Below are positions 1-12,518 of a DNA stretch of 64,000 nt, in pieces. Source of the stretch: Antitrichia curtipendula (Eukaryota > Streptophyta > Bryopsida > Hypnales > Leucodontaceae); NCBI GenBank assembly GCA_951230915.1, contig OX579634.1, positions 43,847,570 to 43,911,569 on the forward strand, written 5' to 3'. Within the stretch, counting starts at the first letter, position 1. The number at the start of each line of letters is the position of its first letter. The notes beneath the pieces were generated by a model. The model was given only the letters and a program-made list of their open reading frames with translations. It was not told the origin of the DNA and searched no databases. The translations under genes and the position numbers were made by a program.

Positions 1-1189
1 ATAGGAGACCCCCAATATCTAGGATTTTACCACAGTTTAGTTTTTAAAACTAAATTAGCCTATGATGGTTTTTTGTCCTTGGTATGGGGGGTAGGGGGAA
101 TTTGGACTAAACACGGCGATCTGGAGCCAATGGCGCAATCCGTTTGACGATTGGAGTAAATCTCCAAAAGTTAGGAGGTTGGTCCAGCGTAGATAGGTAA
201 AAATAGTTTTTTAGGGATTAGGATGAAAATCTTTGAAGATGAGGATGAAAATCCAAGTTGATAAGGTTACTTTAGAGCTCTTGAGGGGGAGGTGGGGCCT
301 TGGAAACCTATTTAAGGTCCCCATTTTTCTCTCTTGAACACCCCCAATACTTGTTTTGGGGTCCGTGGGTCCAAGTAATCTTGGAATTTTTGGCATTTAG
401 GCCAAAGAAACCTCTACGGTGTTTCCGGAGCACTTTTGGCTCCCGTTGTTGTTCTATTTGCAGCTTTTTGAAGGTCCTTGGAGTCCTTCTTCTCGTTCAC
501 TTGTACTTTGTGTGTCTTCTTGAACATCTTTTTGTCACATTTGGAGAGTTCTTTGTAAAGTTTGTCTTGTGTCGTGCATTAACCCTGGAGTGACCCCCCA
601 CCGTACCTTGGCGATGCCGCTTTGGGGGGCCTTTGGTGCATAAGTCTCTTAACGCTCTTATCTTGCGTGTATGTGTGCCTCGGAAGTGAGTTCTAACCAT
701 AGTGACCCTCTTCTTTGTTGTTGACGGGTGGACCCCACCCCTTGGGGGACGGCGAAGCTTTGACCATGTAACCACCTAGTCCTAAAGAGTGTGTTAAAAA
801 AAGTCTTAGACGGTGGAGCTTTGAACCTCAAAACATTGCAAGTCCTAAAGTTAGTGTTAAAACCGATTCTATAGCGAAGCTTTGGACCCTTGTCGGTTTA
901 AGTTCCAAAGTTTAGTTCCCAAGATCTTCTTGGGAAAGGTTAAAGTTTAGCTCCCAATATAGCCCTAGGTGGTAGAAAGGCGGACGGAACACCCCCTCGT
1001 CATAAGCTAGCTTGGTTAGAAAGTTTAAACGTCTAGTTCTTCCCCCAACGGCGAAGCTTCGACTTCAAAACATCACATTTAGTCTAGTCTTTATCTACCT
1101 TCACCATAATAAGTAGCATCCAGTTTAGTTTTTTTTTAGTTGAGTGGATTCCCGTATGGGAACCCGAGGTTAAGGAGTGAAGTGGAGAA

Positions 1190-1330
1190 GCCAGGGCCAA
1201 CCAACCAAGACCCCAGCCAGTGGACCCCAGCAGCGGGCACCCAGCCAGCCGGGCGACCCAGCCAACGGGCACCCAGCTAGCGGACGACCCAGCAGCGGGC
1301 ACCCAGCCAGCGGCGACCCAGACAGGGAGT
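1190..1330. repeat. GC-rich minisatellite
   Basis: Short GC-rich phrases such as GCGGGCACCCAGCCAGC and GCGACCCAGC repeat imperfectly in tandem. The frames through it give low-complexity Pro/Gly/Ser/Ala strings on both strands, as expected for a repeat and not a gene. GC content is far above that of the surrounding DNA. Confidence 0.75.
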
Positions 1331-2221
1331 TCGGGGGTGAGCCAGGGAGTTCGGGGAGCCAGGGAGTACGGGGGTGAGCCAAAGAGTACGGGGGAGCCAG
1401 GGAGTTGGGAAGTCCAAGGGGGGGCGTTTGGGGGGTCCTTACCTCAACTGGTTATTCATTACTACGGGACGATACCCTGCGGGGCCCCACCATATCTTTT
1501 TTGTTTTGTTTTTCATCACACTAAGACTGAAAACCGGGAGTCTAGTTAAAGGTTGACAAAAGACCAACTCAAGACTAAAGGGAAGAGGGAGGAAGAGAAA
1601 ACGCCATCCTACACGTCCATACCTGCATCAAACAACTCTCAACTTTCAACCAAAATCACACCTACACACAATGGAGGGAGGTTAGTGAGTCATAAACTTA
1701 AATAGGAGAAGGGGGAGAGAGACGATAAATAGTGCCCTAGGCCTAGCTAAATAGGTGTTAGAAGGGAAATCTAGAGAATTCGTAGTGACCATTAGGAGAT
1801 AGGATTAGGATGACACGAAGACAAGGTTGTGTAAGAGGTTAAGAGGAACATTAAAACTTTTTGGGGTTTGAATCTATAGTTGTAAGACACCCATCAAAGC
1901 TTAGGTAGAATAGTGTTAGTGTCGAAAGAGAGAAAGGGAAAGAAAAGGAGAAGGAAGGAAGGAGGAAGGGAAAGAAGGAAGTTAGATCACACGAGATCCA
2001 CAATTTTTATAACACAAGCGGTAAACTTTGGGAAAAATTCCCACAACCAAGGACCACCATGGAGTATGGAAATGGGCGCGCGGATGCGGACAAGCGCATT
2101 TCCGACACCGGTAGTGACGAGGTAAGTCCTTGAATCAAAACTTGGTGTTCCTCCTTATTAGCATTGATTTTTTTCGCTTAATTAGCTTGTTCAAGTGAAT
2201 AGTGACCCAGGATAAGTCAAG

Positions 2222-2455
2222 ATAAAAATTTAGAGTTAAAAGTAGGAGTACAAATTTAGAGTTAAATTTAGGAATAAATATTTAGAATTAAATTTAGGAG
2301 TAAAAATTTAGAGTTAAATATTAGGAGTAAAAATTTGGAGTTAAATTTAGGAGTAAAAATCTAGAGTTAAACATTAGGAGTAAAAATCTAGAGTTAAATA
2401 TTAGGAGTAAAAATGTGGAGTTAAATTTAGGAGTAAAAATACAAAGTTATATTTA
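2222..2455. repeat. AT-rich tandem repeat, unit about 26-27 bp
   Basis: About nine imperfect copies of a unit reading roughly TTAGGAGTAAAAATTTAGAG then TTAAA follow each other without spacers. Copies differ by point changes and 1-2 bp length differences. No coding frame is maintained. Confidence 0.85.
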
Positions 2456-2820
2456 GAAGTTGAGAATTAGCGTTACAAAATTAAGCTTAGGGTTAGCCGT
2501 AGGGTTGAAACTTCCGAGAGAAGTGTCAAACCTCCAAAAATAGTCTTCAAAACTCATGGAAGGAATGTAAAGGTTCCCCGCTCACGTAGTTAGGGACGTT
2601 AGAAATGACGCCAACTACCCAGCCAACTCAATACATAGGATAGACAATTAGGGAGTTAGGAATTACCAATCACCTTTGCTAATCACAGTCAGCTTGTTAG
2701 TTACCCATGCAATTCTAGTAGTATTCGCTGCCATCCACGACACTCAGAAAACGTTAGCACAAAAAGATCCATTGCTTGGAAGGCACAGTGGACCGCGCTC
2801 ACAACACCCCCCTATATTTA

Positions 2821-3540
2821 AAAGGTGGATAAAGGCATAGAACTTGGTCGGTGTTCGCCCGATTACCAAGGGTGGGTAATCTGGCGCCCACAGGTGGCGG
2901 TGGCCCTTATGTACCCGACAAGCAGTTGCCAGTTCCCAGATGGGAACCAGATTAGGGTTTCGTTCCTGTCAGACGTACTCACTATAACAAAAGTTGGTAA
3001 AAATGAACCGCACTCAAAATCGAGTGCAGTTCTTTTTACTAGCTTTTGCTGTAGTGACTCTAGCTTTGTAGGCCGGATCCCTAAACCGTAGGTTTCGGCG
3101 TTCTGGCACGCTTCCAGATTCTGGATCCGTAACCGGATCACCTCCAGCATTCCAGAAGGGTACTTATTCTAAAACTAATCCTATTTGGACTAAAGTCGTT
3201 ACGTCTTACACACAAATTTGGAAAATTCCTACTCTATCACATCCTATTCTACTCTATCTCTACTGAATCGGAGTTTCCGTACTCTGACACTTCCATGACG
3301 GGGAAGCCTACAAAACCAAGTGGAACTAAATCTTGTTGAACTACAAACACATTTCAGACTACCTCAGGAGAATTGGTAGGAATGTTTTAGAATAGTGGGA
3401 CTTGTCTTTTATAAGTCACAAAGAAGAAGGACTACCAAAGCAATTTTCTCAAGAAATTTACAATGCCACTAACAACTAGTATGGAGCTTGACCTCAAAAT
3501 CAGCCCCCTCATGTATGTGACTTCCTTTCACCTACCAATG
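2821..3540. other. Intergenic, no gene recognised
   Basis: A moderately GC-rich stretch follows the TATA-like box at about 2,813. It holds overlapping open frames of 88-95 codons on opposite strands and none resembles a known domain. The short phrase GGATCC occurs twice near 3,075 and 3,123. It may be the transcribed part of an LTR, but nothing decides this. Confidence 0.3.
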
Positions 3541-3544
3541 CCAA

Positions 3545-4375
3545 CTACAGACCACCACGTCACGAACAAGTTCAAGAGAAGGAAGCTAGTGAATCTGAAA
3601 TAGACGGTCCCATGGATAGCCAGGAGGAGATGCACGAGATGCCATGGAAGATGGAACTCCTCCTTGCTCACCTAGGTCATCTTCTTCTATGCCTTGCCGC
3701 CCTGTTGGACCGTCACAATCCGATGGAATGCCAATGCCTATGCCAAGACTTGATGTTTTGCCTAGCATCACTCCCCACATCATTTGTTCTTTGGATATGT
3801 CTTCATATTCCATAAGAAGGCGTCTTAGTAACACAACTATACGGAAGAAGAGTATTTTAAGACATACCTTGATAGTTGAGGCCACAAAGACAACGGAAGC
3901 CGTGATGGCACAACAAATATAGACTATCACCGACTCCAGTTGAGATTTGGAGCGCTCAAAAATTGAAGTGCAATTGAAATTGTTTATTGAATAGATGTCT
4001 TACCAATGAAATAAAGGCCATCGTTTGTATGACCACATAGTTGCAACAAACGAGAATGTACGCTTGTCAATCTTAAAGCAAGGGGAGATTGTGAATTGCT
4101 TAGCTCAACTCTCTACCATACTGGGGATGATATTATACATTAGCAACAGCCCCAACACAACAAGCATGCTACATAAAACTACTACAAACACAAACAAGAA
4201 CCTAAGAGTAGAGGACAATTGGACATGCACATCAAGCCCTGATACATACACTAGGGACTACAACAAAACAACACTATACCCACGCCTATTGACAACGAAG
4301 GACTTTGACAACTCTATGGATGTGACAGTATCCATGAGGATGACGTGCCACGAGAAGACGGACATGATACTCTAA
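3545..4375 (+). pseudogene. Degenerate open frames beside HARBI1 relic, possible element-encoded partner protein
   Basis: Several broken frames lie in the same direction: Lys/Arg-rich, then Glu/Ser-rich, then Pro/Ser-rich stretches near 3,545-3,920, and a later 116-codon stretch from 4,025. They lie just beyond the 3' side of the minus-strand nuclease relic at 4,480-5,330. PIF/Harbinger elements normally carry a second gene for a Myb/SANT-like DNA-binding protein, and this position and composition would suit its decayed tail. I see no clear Myb helices, so this is inference. The alternative is chance open frames. Confidence 0.2.
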
Positions 4376-4479
4376 ACCTACAACTACCAATATGCGGTGC
4401 ATAGTTGTATCTGAGCTACGGCGTCCATAGAGGAGAAGGGGTTACGGGAATTAGTGGAGACATACTATTGTATTGTGAA

Positions 4480-5330
4480 TCTTGTAGGCAATTTGCTAGT
4501 GACAGTTGCAAGACAAAGAGAATAACATCCAATAAGAAAACAACATCCAAATCAAATTTTGTCAACAACTCACAAAATGTTTGTTTCAAGATTCTGAATG
4601 TGTTCTCTACGGCACAACGACCCTCCTTAGCTTATATTGAAGAGATTTTTTGCCACTAATAAATGCACGTTAGTGCAATGTAGAACCATAAGCTAAGGAA
4701 GAAGTGGATATCCGAGGTCACCAACAAGGTAAGGAGAATAACCTTGTAATTGTTGTTGATCATCAAATAAGTCATTGTGCATTTCCAAATTGTAGAGAGA
4801 AGAACGCCTAAGCATCCTAGAATCATTGGTACAGTGAAACATGCCTAAATACAAGTCCAAAAATCTTTTTTCACTATCCACCATTACTTGGTAGTTCAAT
4901 GTGTAGCCACCAGACTTAAAGTAATAGTATTCACCTAGGAAATGGGAGGGTTTTGAAATAGAAATGTGAATGCTATCAATGGCCCCTACTACACCTGGTT
5001 GACTATAGAGGTCAAAAAAAATTTGCTCCGTCTGTTGCAAGGGGTCACTAGTTGGCCAAATGAGGTTGTGAGTTGTGACGAAGTTTATCATTGATAGCAT
5101 GTACCACATCCCTTAGAACCGAGCTCACAATGCTCTTCCCCATTGCAAATAATTTGCTGCAAATGAACAGAGAAGCCCCATGTGTTAATTTAAACAATGT
5201 GCATGTTATATGTATGAATATTGATATGGAAACGCGATATTTTGTGGGTTTTTTCTGTACATGAGGAGAGAGTAAATCAGCCAAAGTGAATACTGTAGGT
5301 TTCTTCATACGAAACATTTTCACCCATCTG
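4480..5330 (-). pseudogene. HARBI1-like (PIF/Harbinger) transposase nuclease relic
   Basis: Reading right to left, the protein starts near 5,320 with FRMKKPTVFTLADLL, then LTHGASLFICSKLFAMGKS, the helical N-terminal part of HARBI1-type nucleases. A frameshift near 5,070 leads into GVVGAIDSIHISI (first catalytic Asp, about 4,975), then CTNDSRMLRR (second Asp, about 4,825) and YLVGDLGYPLLP (about 4,700). The third acidic residue appears in yet another frame, in AVENTFRILKQTF, near 4,600. So the D-D-E residues of the DDE_Tnp_4 nuclease can still be traced, but at least two frameshifts break the gene. I did not find terminal inverted repeats for the parent element. Confidence 0.8.
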
Positions 5331-8158
5331 GTATAATCATACTCATTGACGAGAAATCTTTAAAATCAAGTTGTTGAAAGGGCTTAATCAAGTACCCAAG
5401 ATCATCGTCAAACAAATGGAATGCAAGGTAGAACTGGAAGTTCTCTAAGTCAAACCAAACATTGGATTATGAGCAAGAATTTTCCACAATGTCATTGAAG
5501 GCTACTAGGTGATTTTGTTCTTCGTCAAGAAGAGGTGGCAAATACACAATTTGAGGCAAAGTGAGTAGTTTGAGTGTTGAGTGAGTAGTCGACCTATTCT
5601 CTATGTGTGCAAATTCCAGACAATTTTACACCTGCTAAACAAGAGAAGACAACAAATGTGTTAGTGCACAAACAAAAGAGTCCAACAGATGCAAATGAAA
5701 TCCTACATCGCAGTGGCAGAAATCCTAGAGAAGCATGTGAAAAATCCTAAATCAAATTAAGAGTGCACATAGTGCCTACGCTAATGCAGAAGCATAAGTG
5801 TGGCTAGTACTACGAAGAGGAGTCGATGACTAAATCTCTTCCCAAAGAAAGCAATTCAAAACAGGACATGAATTAAACGGTGAAGCTCAAATTACAGTAA
5901 ATGAGTAATTTCTCACAAGCATGATATGAACCACTATTTTAGTATTGTTGCAACATAAGAACATAAAGATGTTTTTTGGAATAGGAAATTGTGCACCCAA
6001 GATTGGGAAGGATTGTCAATGTTCCTCAATGGTGGATACACCACAGCAAGCTCTGGCAAGGATGATCTGAAGGACGACAGAAAACTTTGAAGGAAATTGT
6101 ATGCCTTCTGTTTGTTTCTATAGTGTGCACTCTGATTAAAGAAGGTCCAGGTGAAAGTGCCGAAGTGACGTAGCAAAGTCCAAATTGTAGCGAGCAAAGT
6201 ACTCAACCAAAGAAAAAAAAATTACAAGAAACATTTGAGGCACCAGTAGAGAGAAATGGTGGGAGACGATGACAACATTGGACACAACTGCAATGTTGGA
6301 GAAAGTGACCAACGGGATATATAAATCAAGAGAGGGGGGTGCGAAGCTCAGTCCTAGCTGAAAGTGACTTGTGGTGGGAACCCCACCTCAAACCATCATG
6401 TTCTTTGCCGACGTGGCAGTTTTTTTTATATACTTGAAAATTTAGTAATGCCTATGGTGTGAACGGCACGAAATTACATAACTTCTGTAAATCATGGTCG
6501 CTCGTTTTCTTGACCACAACCCTTCTTTCTTGGACCTAAAAACAACAGTGCTTACTTTTATAAATTAAAAACAAAACTACGTACCTCCAAGTGAGAATGC
6601 CCCTTAAGAGTGGGAATATTATGCAAAGAACTCACTACATTTTTCATAGCATTCAAATCTTTGGAATCTGGAGATTTTTTTTGCATCCATGCGGTAGTAT
6701 GTATTGTTGCATGTTAGAACCTATTAGCTAAAATTCTTTGCAGTTTGAGGGAATAAAGTTGATTTTGCAGCTATTAGGGGCATTCACAAGCTTTGGGTAG
6801 CTGCACAAACTCATTTTGAAGGACATTCAATCAGCATTACAATCCAAAGTGTGCTACATGGGGTGTATGTGGGGTGAAAAAGCGATCCACGAGGTTGATG
6901 TAGCACCTAGGAGGTTTTCTTTATTGACAACAAGTTGTAAGTGCTTCGATTAACTAAGCATTGGGGATAAATTTGAGCTGTTTGAGAACTGTACATACCT
7001 AAAAACAATCACAATAGTTTTGAACCTAAACTTCCATAGAAAATGTTTATTTCCTACTTATATAAAGGTCTTATCTTTTAACAAATAGAGTTTGCAAAGG
7101 CTAGAAACATACTCTAAAAGAGGAAAGATCAAAAGACTTCTACAACAAAAGTATCATTAGCAGACCAAATTGAATGAAATTCCTAATAAACTTGGACATA
7201 TCTATAATCACTTTATTTCTTATTGTTTGCATTTAGGTGATTATTTTTGGTCATACCACCATAAATAATATTTCTCTAAGATTTTCAACAAATGGTAATA
7301 ACATTAAAAGCTTCAGCTTCAAAAAAACACAATTATACAAGCTCTACACGCATCCGAGAATAATGGCCCAAAGGACATCATTTGCATGGAGAACTCATGG
7401 AGAGGCTCTCACCAAACATGATATATGCCCGTAAGGTCTTCCTTCCACGAGAGGGTTTGGAGAAGATTCATAGCAATTTAGGTGTCTTAGAATATCTTCC
7501 AAACACAAAAGACAAATTTATATAAATGACAATGTTCATTAATTAGATTCATGACACCCGATGGGGGAAGATTTGCAAAGAGCTCTCAATAGGAGGGTCA
7601 AAGTTGAGTTTAAGAACAATATTTCTAAAATCTATTTTTTTCCAATTTTACCATAGGATCCACCAACGTAGCAAGGAATGTACAGACAATTTTGGTTATC
7701 CTCAAAATCCAACCCCTAAGATTGAATTTTGAGAACAACAAAATTTGTCCACTGTAATTCCTTGCCAAATGTTGTTCCTCTTTGAGAGGGGGTCAAAACT
7801 GGGTTTTGAACTTCTGGTTCAAAATCCAGCCCTTAAGCCACTAGTAACCAATTATAGCATCATTCTAATTGCTATTAGATAAGTTGCTCCATTTCTTCCT
7901 TCCATTAACCACTAACCAAATACAAAAAATACAAATGAAATCATTCCAGTTAGAAAAATGCAATGTAAAACAATTAGTATGTTTTACTCTAATTGAATCA
8001 ACTTGAATCCCTTTTATTTTCTCCCTTTTAATTACTCCACAAAAGAATACAATTAGACTAGGAGAATTTAAAATGTGTTTGATGGCATAATTGTGGACCT
8101 TCTAAATTTAAACTAAAAGATTGTATGTTGCAGCTTGGCTAATTTTTAGGAACCTTAA
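5331..8158. other. Intergenic, no gene recognised
   Basis: AT-rich DNA with only short open frames. The part up to about 6,330 may still belong to the PIF/Harbinger relic (5' side). A sequence with GGGATATATAAATC near 6,315 could serve as a TATA box for minus-strand transcription. Between 7,590 and 7,860, phrases related to CAAAATCCAACCCCTAAG and its inverse suggest another decayed short inverted-repeat element, which I cannot delimit. Confidence 0.4.
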
Positions 8159-8160
8159 TA

Positions 8161-8548
8161 TGGTAGAACCACCCATTCCTGACCTAGGATCCATACCCAA
8201 CCTATAGGGTGCAGCTATTTCCAACCAAGGTTAGAACAAATTCCCAACCAAAGCGATGTGATTTTTTTTGCTTTTCAAGGTTGGGACTAATAAGGTCATG
8301 ACACATGTTTGAAGTAGTGAACAAGAAAGTAGTAAGTAGTGAGCGAAAAAGTAGTACTTTAATGATTGGAATTAGAAGAGTCTATATATTGGATATGGAT
8401 CAAGACCAACTTTTGGCTTCCAAAACTCATAGTAATTCCAATTCAAGGCATTAAATTTCCAAAACATTTGTAGTCCCCATGATTTCTATCTTCCTACATG
8501 GAAAAAACATTTACATTGTTTAAATTGCTAAAACATGTGCGGAATTGC
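8161..8548. mobile_element. Truncated MITE, TGGTAGAACC family
   Basis: The left end reads TGGTAGAACCACCCAT directly after a TA. The next 390 bp match, with scattered differences, the complete copy at 27,164-27,552. The sequence stops at TTAA (8,549), where a TTAA-family element begins. The last roughly 30 bp, including the right inverted end, are missing on the far side. No coding capacity. Confidence 0.8.
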
Positions 8549-9479
8549 TTAACCCCTAAAGTTACTTGACTATGTTATCACCAAAGAAGCTCAAAAATGG
8601 CCATTTTTAGTACAAGTACCAAATTTTGAAAAATATCATTTTTGTACACATATAACCGTAGGATCTTGTATTAAACTAAATTGAGAAGATGTGGAAAAAA
8701 ATTCAGAAATTTCCACCGTGTAGATTGCAAGATATTAGCGTTTGAAGTGACAAAACCCCATTTTTTGGCCCTGCAAAAACCTAGACAACTGCACTTTACA
8801 AGATCACATTTGTATGAAAAAATGTCCAAAATGGTGGTTCTTCTTTGGATTCATTCTTAAAGGCAAGTTAGCTACATGCTTGAAAAACTCCAGATCATTT
8901 GGAATCATACAACATATAGGAAAAAAATAGTGAGTAGAAAGAAGTAGATAATGATTCAAAACACAAAATTGTTAAGAATTTATTTATGGAATTGACAAAT
9001 GCGATTCCCAATGGTTGAAATGGTGTAATAAAAAATCTACATCCTATGTGTTTTTTCTTTCAATAATATTGAAAATTGAATAAAATAGAGGACTTCAAAG
9101 CTTATTTTAGAGTAGAGAATTTATAACTACCCGCAAAATAAAACACCTCATAACTTTTGACTCATTGATCAAAATGGAATGATTCAAAGCTTTCTATGAA
9201 TATATAGATCTTGAAAAATCAATTTCAAATTTTTATTTTTGAAAAAAGTGATTTTTTCAGATCTGCCCGAAGTGCCCAAGTTGAAAACCAAACCAAATAT
9301 TAGGCTATAACTTTTGACTCACATTTCCAGATGTCATGAAATTTAGTGCATATGAAAGATATTCCTCATCCCCACCTTCTAGTAAAATTTCAGCCTAAAA
9401 TATGCAAATCTCTAGCCATACGTACATGCCCAAAAAATTTATGTTGCAAAAAAATGCAACTTGGGTCTTTAGGGGTTAA
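8549..9479. mobile_element. TTAA-bounded non-autonomous element (931 bp)
   Basis: Starts TTAACCCCTAAAG and ends with the exact inverse CTTTAGGGGTTAA. The interior is non-coding and matches, over most of its length, the copies at 17,505, 25,844, 31,499 and 40,144. Shared interior phrases include ACCGTAGGATCTTGTA and GTAGATTGCAAGATATTAGC. It sits inside the MITE that begins at 8,161, at a TTAA that is present unfilled in the sister MITE (27,523-27,526). A TTAA target is the hallmark of piggyBac-type transposition, so the family may be piggyBac-related. No transposase is present to prove it. Confidence 0.8.
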
Positions 9480-9486
9480 GGTAATT

Positions 9487-9891
9487 TGCTCTAAAATCAC
9501 TAGTCCCTCTTGAAATTGTTCCTATAAAAAGCTATCGAATGGATATGAGTTGGTCTTTAAATGGACCTCTTTAGCTCTTGAATGAATTGAGAAAAAAAAG
9601 AATCTTTATTGCAAGAGCCAATCATTGGCTTGGATTTCCTCAAATCCCTTTAGAAGTTACAAGTGGACGCATTTTGGAGAGACCTAGGGTCACAAATAGG
9701 ATCCTACAACATACATCTTTAAAAATTCATAACTAATTCAAAAATACGTCAAAAAATATGAAACCACTTGTGTTACTCTCAGCATCTATTTTTTTCTTTC
9801 TCTAAAAAAAAATGAGATAATAATATTTCTGTTCATACAAACAAACCTATGAAAACGGCGGAACCGCCCTTAAATGGTCGCTTTTAGAGCA
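9487..9891. mobile_element. MITE, TGCTCTAAAAGCGACC family (405 bp)
   Basis: The left end TGCTCTAAAATCAC and the right end GGTCGCTTTTAGAGCA are imperfect inverted copies. The interior aligns with 15,217-15,610 (shared ATTGCAAGAGCCA, CACAAATAGG, AAACCACTTGT and GCCCTTAAATGGTCG). It begins 7 bp after the TTAA element at 8,549-9,479. Non-coding. Confidence 0.75.
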
Positions 9892-10113
9892 TACCACCTT
9901 GCTGAGTAAAGACCTCAATTGCATGTGGCGCATGCAAGATCTGATCGACAGTCACGATTGGATTGTCGTCGAGGGGCGAGATTCCCGCCCAGGCTCCAAG
10001 AACTTGGGCGTACATTCCGCGAAAGGAGAGGACTGGGGAATCCGAAAATATTGTAGCGGGCGGGGCCCTGCCGCCCTGGCCAGTGGGAGAGATTCTTTCC
10101 ATTGCATGCACTG
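9892..10113 (-). pseudogene. Isolated exon-like GC-rich fragment, unknown product
   Basis: A minus-strand frame of about 73 codons reads through GMYAQVLGAWAGISPLDD, then NPIVTVDQILHAPHAIEVF. GC is high, with C/G favoured at third positions, unlike the AT-rich surroundings. A plausible splice acceptor (CTTTCCTCAG) precedes it at about 10,125. The frame ends at a TAA formed inside the inverted end of the MITE at 9,487-9,891, so the original exon probably ran on and was cut by that insertion. I do not recognise the protein family. It may be a captured or stranded exon. Confidence 0.4.
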
Positions 10114-11930
10114 CAACTGAGGAAAGTTATCTGGGAGCCCCTTGATACCCGGTACCCGGTATGGTGCAATCCAGAGTTATCGCTCAAAAGCGTCATCAAT
10201 GGAGCACGGCAAAGAAGGCGGCAAATGAAATAATTGATAGAGAGTACACTACGCGAAGGTCAGATTCAGCAGAAATTAATTCAGTTATTTAAAAAGCCAC
10301 ATGTCATCTTGTGAATGGTTCGAGGTGATGTGGACCTTTGAAATTTGATGTTGAAAATCAATTTTGGCACTCAGCTACCGAATATGACCTTCATGTACAG
10401 TACAGGAAGACAACTTGAGAGATTACAATTATATTTGATATATTATTTCAAAATAAACATAAAAGTAATTCTTAATATTTTTTGAAATCTTTCAAACCCC
10501 AATTCAAATGCCATAAAACAAAGCCCATGCACCCCTCCTTGTTGAGGGCTTTCCGACGAAATCAAGAACGTGAGCAAGGGATGCATAGTCTAAAATATTT
10601 CATTGTAACAAACAACCAAAATATAACACAAACAACCAAACAACCTAACTTAAGGTATGGATCATATCTTTGAATTAAAGAAATGGAGTGTCAAAAAGTT
10701 GACATCTTTCTATAATCAATGTATAATGTGAGAAGGTAAATTAATAATTTTGGTATTGGTATGACAACAAGTGAATGATCAATACTATTCAAGGTATGAA
10801 ATGCTACTTCAAAACTTGAAACTCTTTCTTGTTTAGAAGTCAAAACCTACTTCAAAATACTTGTAACCAAAGGAAGGCTAAAATCTTCATCTGTATTTAT
10901 TTTTTTGAAAATTCTACTATAGGGTCTTTTGCGAATATGTTAAAGTAACTGCTTCCAAAATCATAAAGTGAATATTTTCACTAATTGCAAGTTCAATGTT
11001 CCTAAACTTCAAAATGTAGACTTTTCTAGCCCATCCAAAAGATGAGGTTTTGTCTTTCAACATTTAAAGAGAAATACACATAATTATGTCCCATAACTTG
11101 TATGTTTTAGCCAATATGTTGGAAAACAAGTTGAGAATTTATATTTTAAAATTTTAACCAAAAAAAATTTCATATTGATTATTGTATTCAAAAAAATTAT
11201 AAAGTAGAAGTGGTATTAAATGAAAAAAAAACTAAACTACAAATAACTTTTACAAAAATTGAGAATTATTAGTGGCAATATTAACAATGTTGTAGTAAAT
11301 AATTGGTATCTTTTGTTTTCATTTGGAAATTTCTAAAATTGAGTTCAAGCATTGACTTTATATTTATTTATCTTTGCCTTCATGCTCACAAAGTAAAAGT
11401 CCTCATAAATTTCACATCATTATTTAAAATTGAATGGTTAAAATATTTTTGAGTAGGTATCAATCTATAGAATCCAATAAAATTAACTAATCCTTTTTAG
11501 AATATATTTTTATCTTCCCATTTTGATATCTAAATAGGGATTAAAAACTTCAAACTTTTGTAATATTTATTGGAATGAAGCAAAACAAAGCTTTGTACAT
11601 ACATTAAGATGATTAGCATTCATCTTTTAAAATTTATACTCAAATTTCAGATTATGAAGGCATAAGAGCTTGCTTGAGTTCTCAAACAATCCAAAGTAAT
11701 TTCCTTTGTGTTGTAGAAGCTAATATATATTTTTATTTTATCTTGCTATTTCATGCCCTCTCGGCAATTTACACCAATTCAAATATCATGTTTTCCAAGG
11801 GCATGTTCTTCAATGGCAATCCAAGAAGCTTTGAGATGGAGACTTCTCAATGTTTTGTCCCCTTGCTTTTAGTGTAAACTGACCTAATTGAATCAACTTC
11901 TTGCGAGTAATTATGATTCATTGAATGTTT
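10114..11930. other. AT-rich intergenic DNA
   Basis: The first 100 bp remain moderately GC-rich, including a tandem ACCCGGTACCCGGTA phrase at 10,147. The rest is AT-rich with no domain-bearing frame. I see no RNA gene. Confidence 0.5.
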
Positions 11931-12518
11931 TTACCCCCTAAAGCCCCATTTGTTCCCTCGGGGGACAATTTGGGTCTGGGTAGATTCCTATTGTCTCAAT
12001 TTGTAAGTGAATTTTTTTGAGATTTTTTGAAGTTGTGTAGCTTTGCAAGAGCTTTGTAGATATATAATTTTTGTTTCAATCGGATGGTGGATGAAAAAGT
12101 TATGGCACAATGAGCAAGAAATGGAGATTGGCGGGCAATCCAAAACAAATACAAAATGTCAAAAAAAAAAATTTAATTTATTTTTACTAAAATATTATGT
12201 TTTTACCTATATGTGAAGCTTTGATTTATTCTATTTGGAATAGGGATGAGAAAGTGATGGACAATCTTAGTTTTTCGGGCAATTTAAGCATCTTCTTGAA
12301 AAAAAACTTTTTGTTCAACTTTGAATGCTAATATCTTCCAATCCGTACGGTGAAATTTAATGAAATTTTTACTACATGATCTCAGACAAGTTAAGTACAA
12401 GATCCTACGATTAAATTTTAAAACTAAAAAAAAATTGGTTTTCTTAAGTGAATACAACAAAAGTGGTAGTTTTGAGTGGATTTTGGCAAAAAAACAAACT
12501 CGGGGCTTTAGGGGTTAA
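11931..12518. mobile_element. TTAA-family element, short class (588 bp)
   Basis: The left end is decayed (TTACCCCCTAAAGCCCC) and the right end is GGGGCTTTAGGGGTTAA. The right third contains the family phrase ACAAGATCCTACGATTA, inverted relative to the copy at 8,549. The left half instead resembles 19,870-20,260, so this is a distinct length subclass. Non-coding. Confidence 0.75.

Larger units (their letters stand above)
1..2820. other. Repeat-like non-coding region, possibly LTR-retrotransposon derived
   Basis: I see no convincing coding region here. A TATA-like box (CTATTTAAGG near 305) is followed by a C/T-rich stretch, and a second (TATATTTAAAAGG) lies at about 2,813. A long purine tract runs from about 1,922 to 1,985. 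Together these resemble LTR promoter and polypurine-tract elements. Short related phrases containing GCGAAGCTT recur at about 750, 875 and 1,055. I could not find paired long direct repeats, a primer-binding site or gag/pol coding sequence inside the window, so an LTR origin is inference only. The open frames seen are short and overlap on both strands. Confidence 0.3.

Noticed and set aside
1177..1549. Open frames encoding Gly/Pro/Ser-rich peptides
   Set aside because: They come from the GC-rich minisatellite and are open in several frames on both strands.
2222..2455. CRISPR-like array of regularly spaced repeats
   Set aside because: The units are contiguous with no unique spacers, and the genome is a plant's. 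It is an ordinary tandem repeat.
8549..8565. Interstitial plant telomere repeat (CCCTAAA within TTAACCCCTAAAG)
   Set aside because: Only one unit is present at each site and it always coincides with an element end, so it is part of the inverted repeat.
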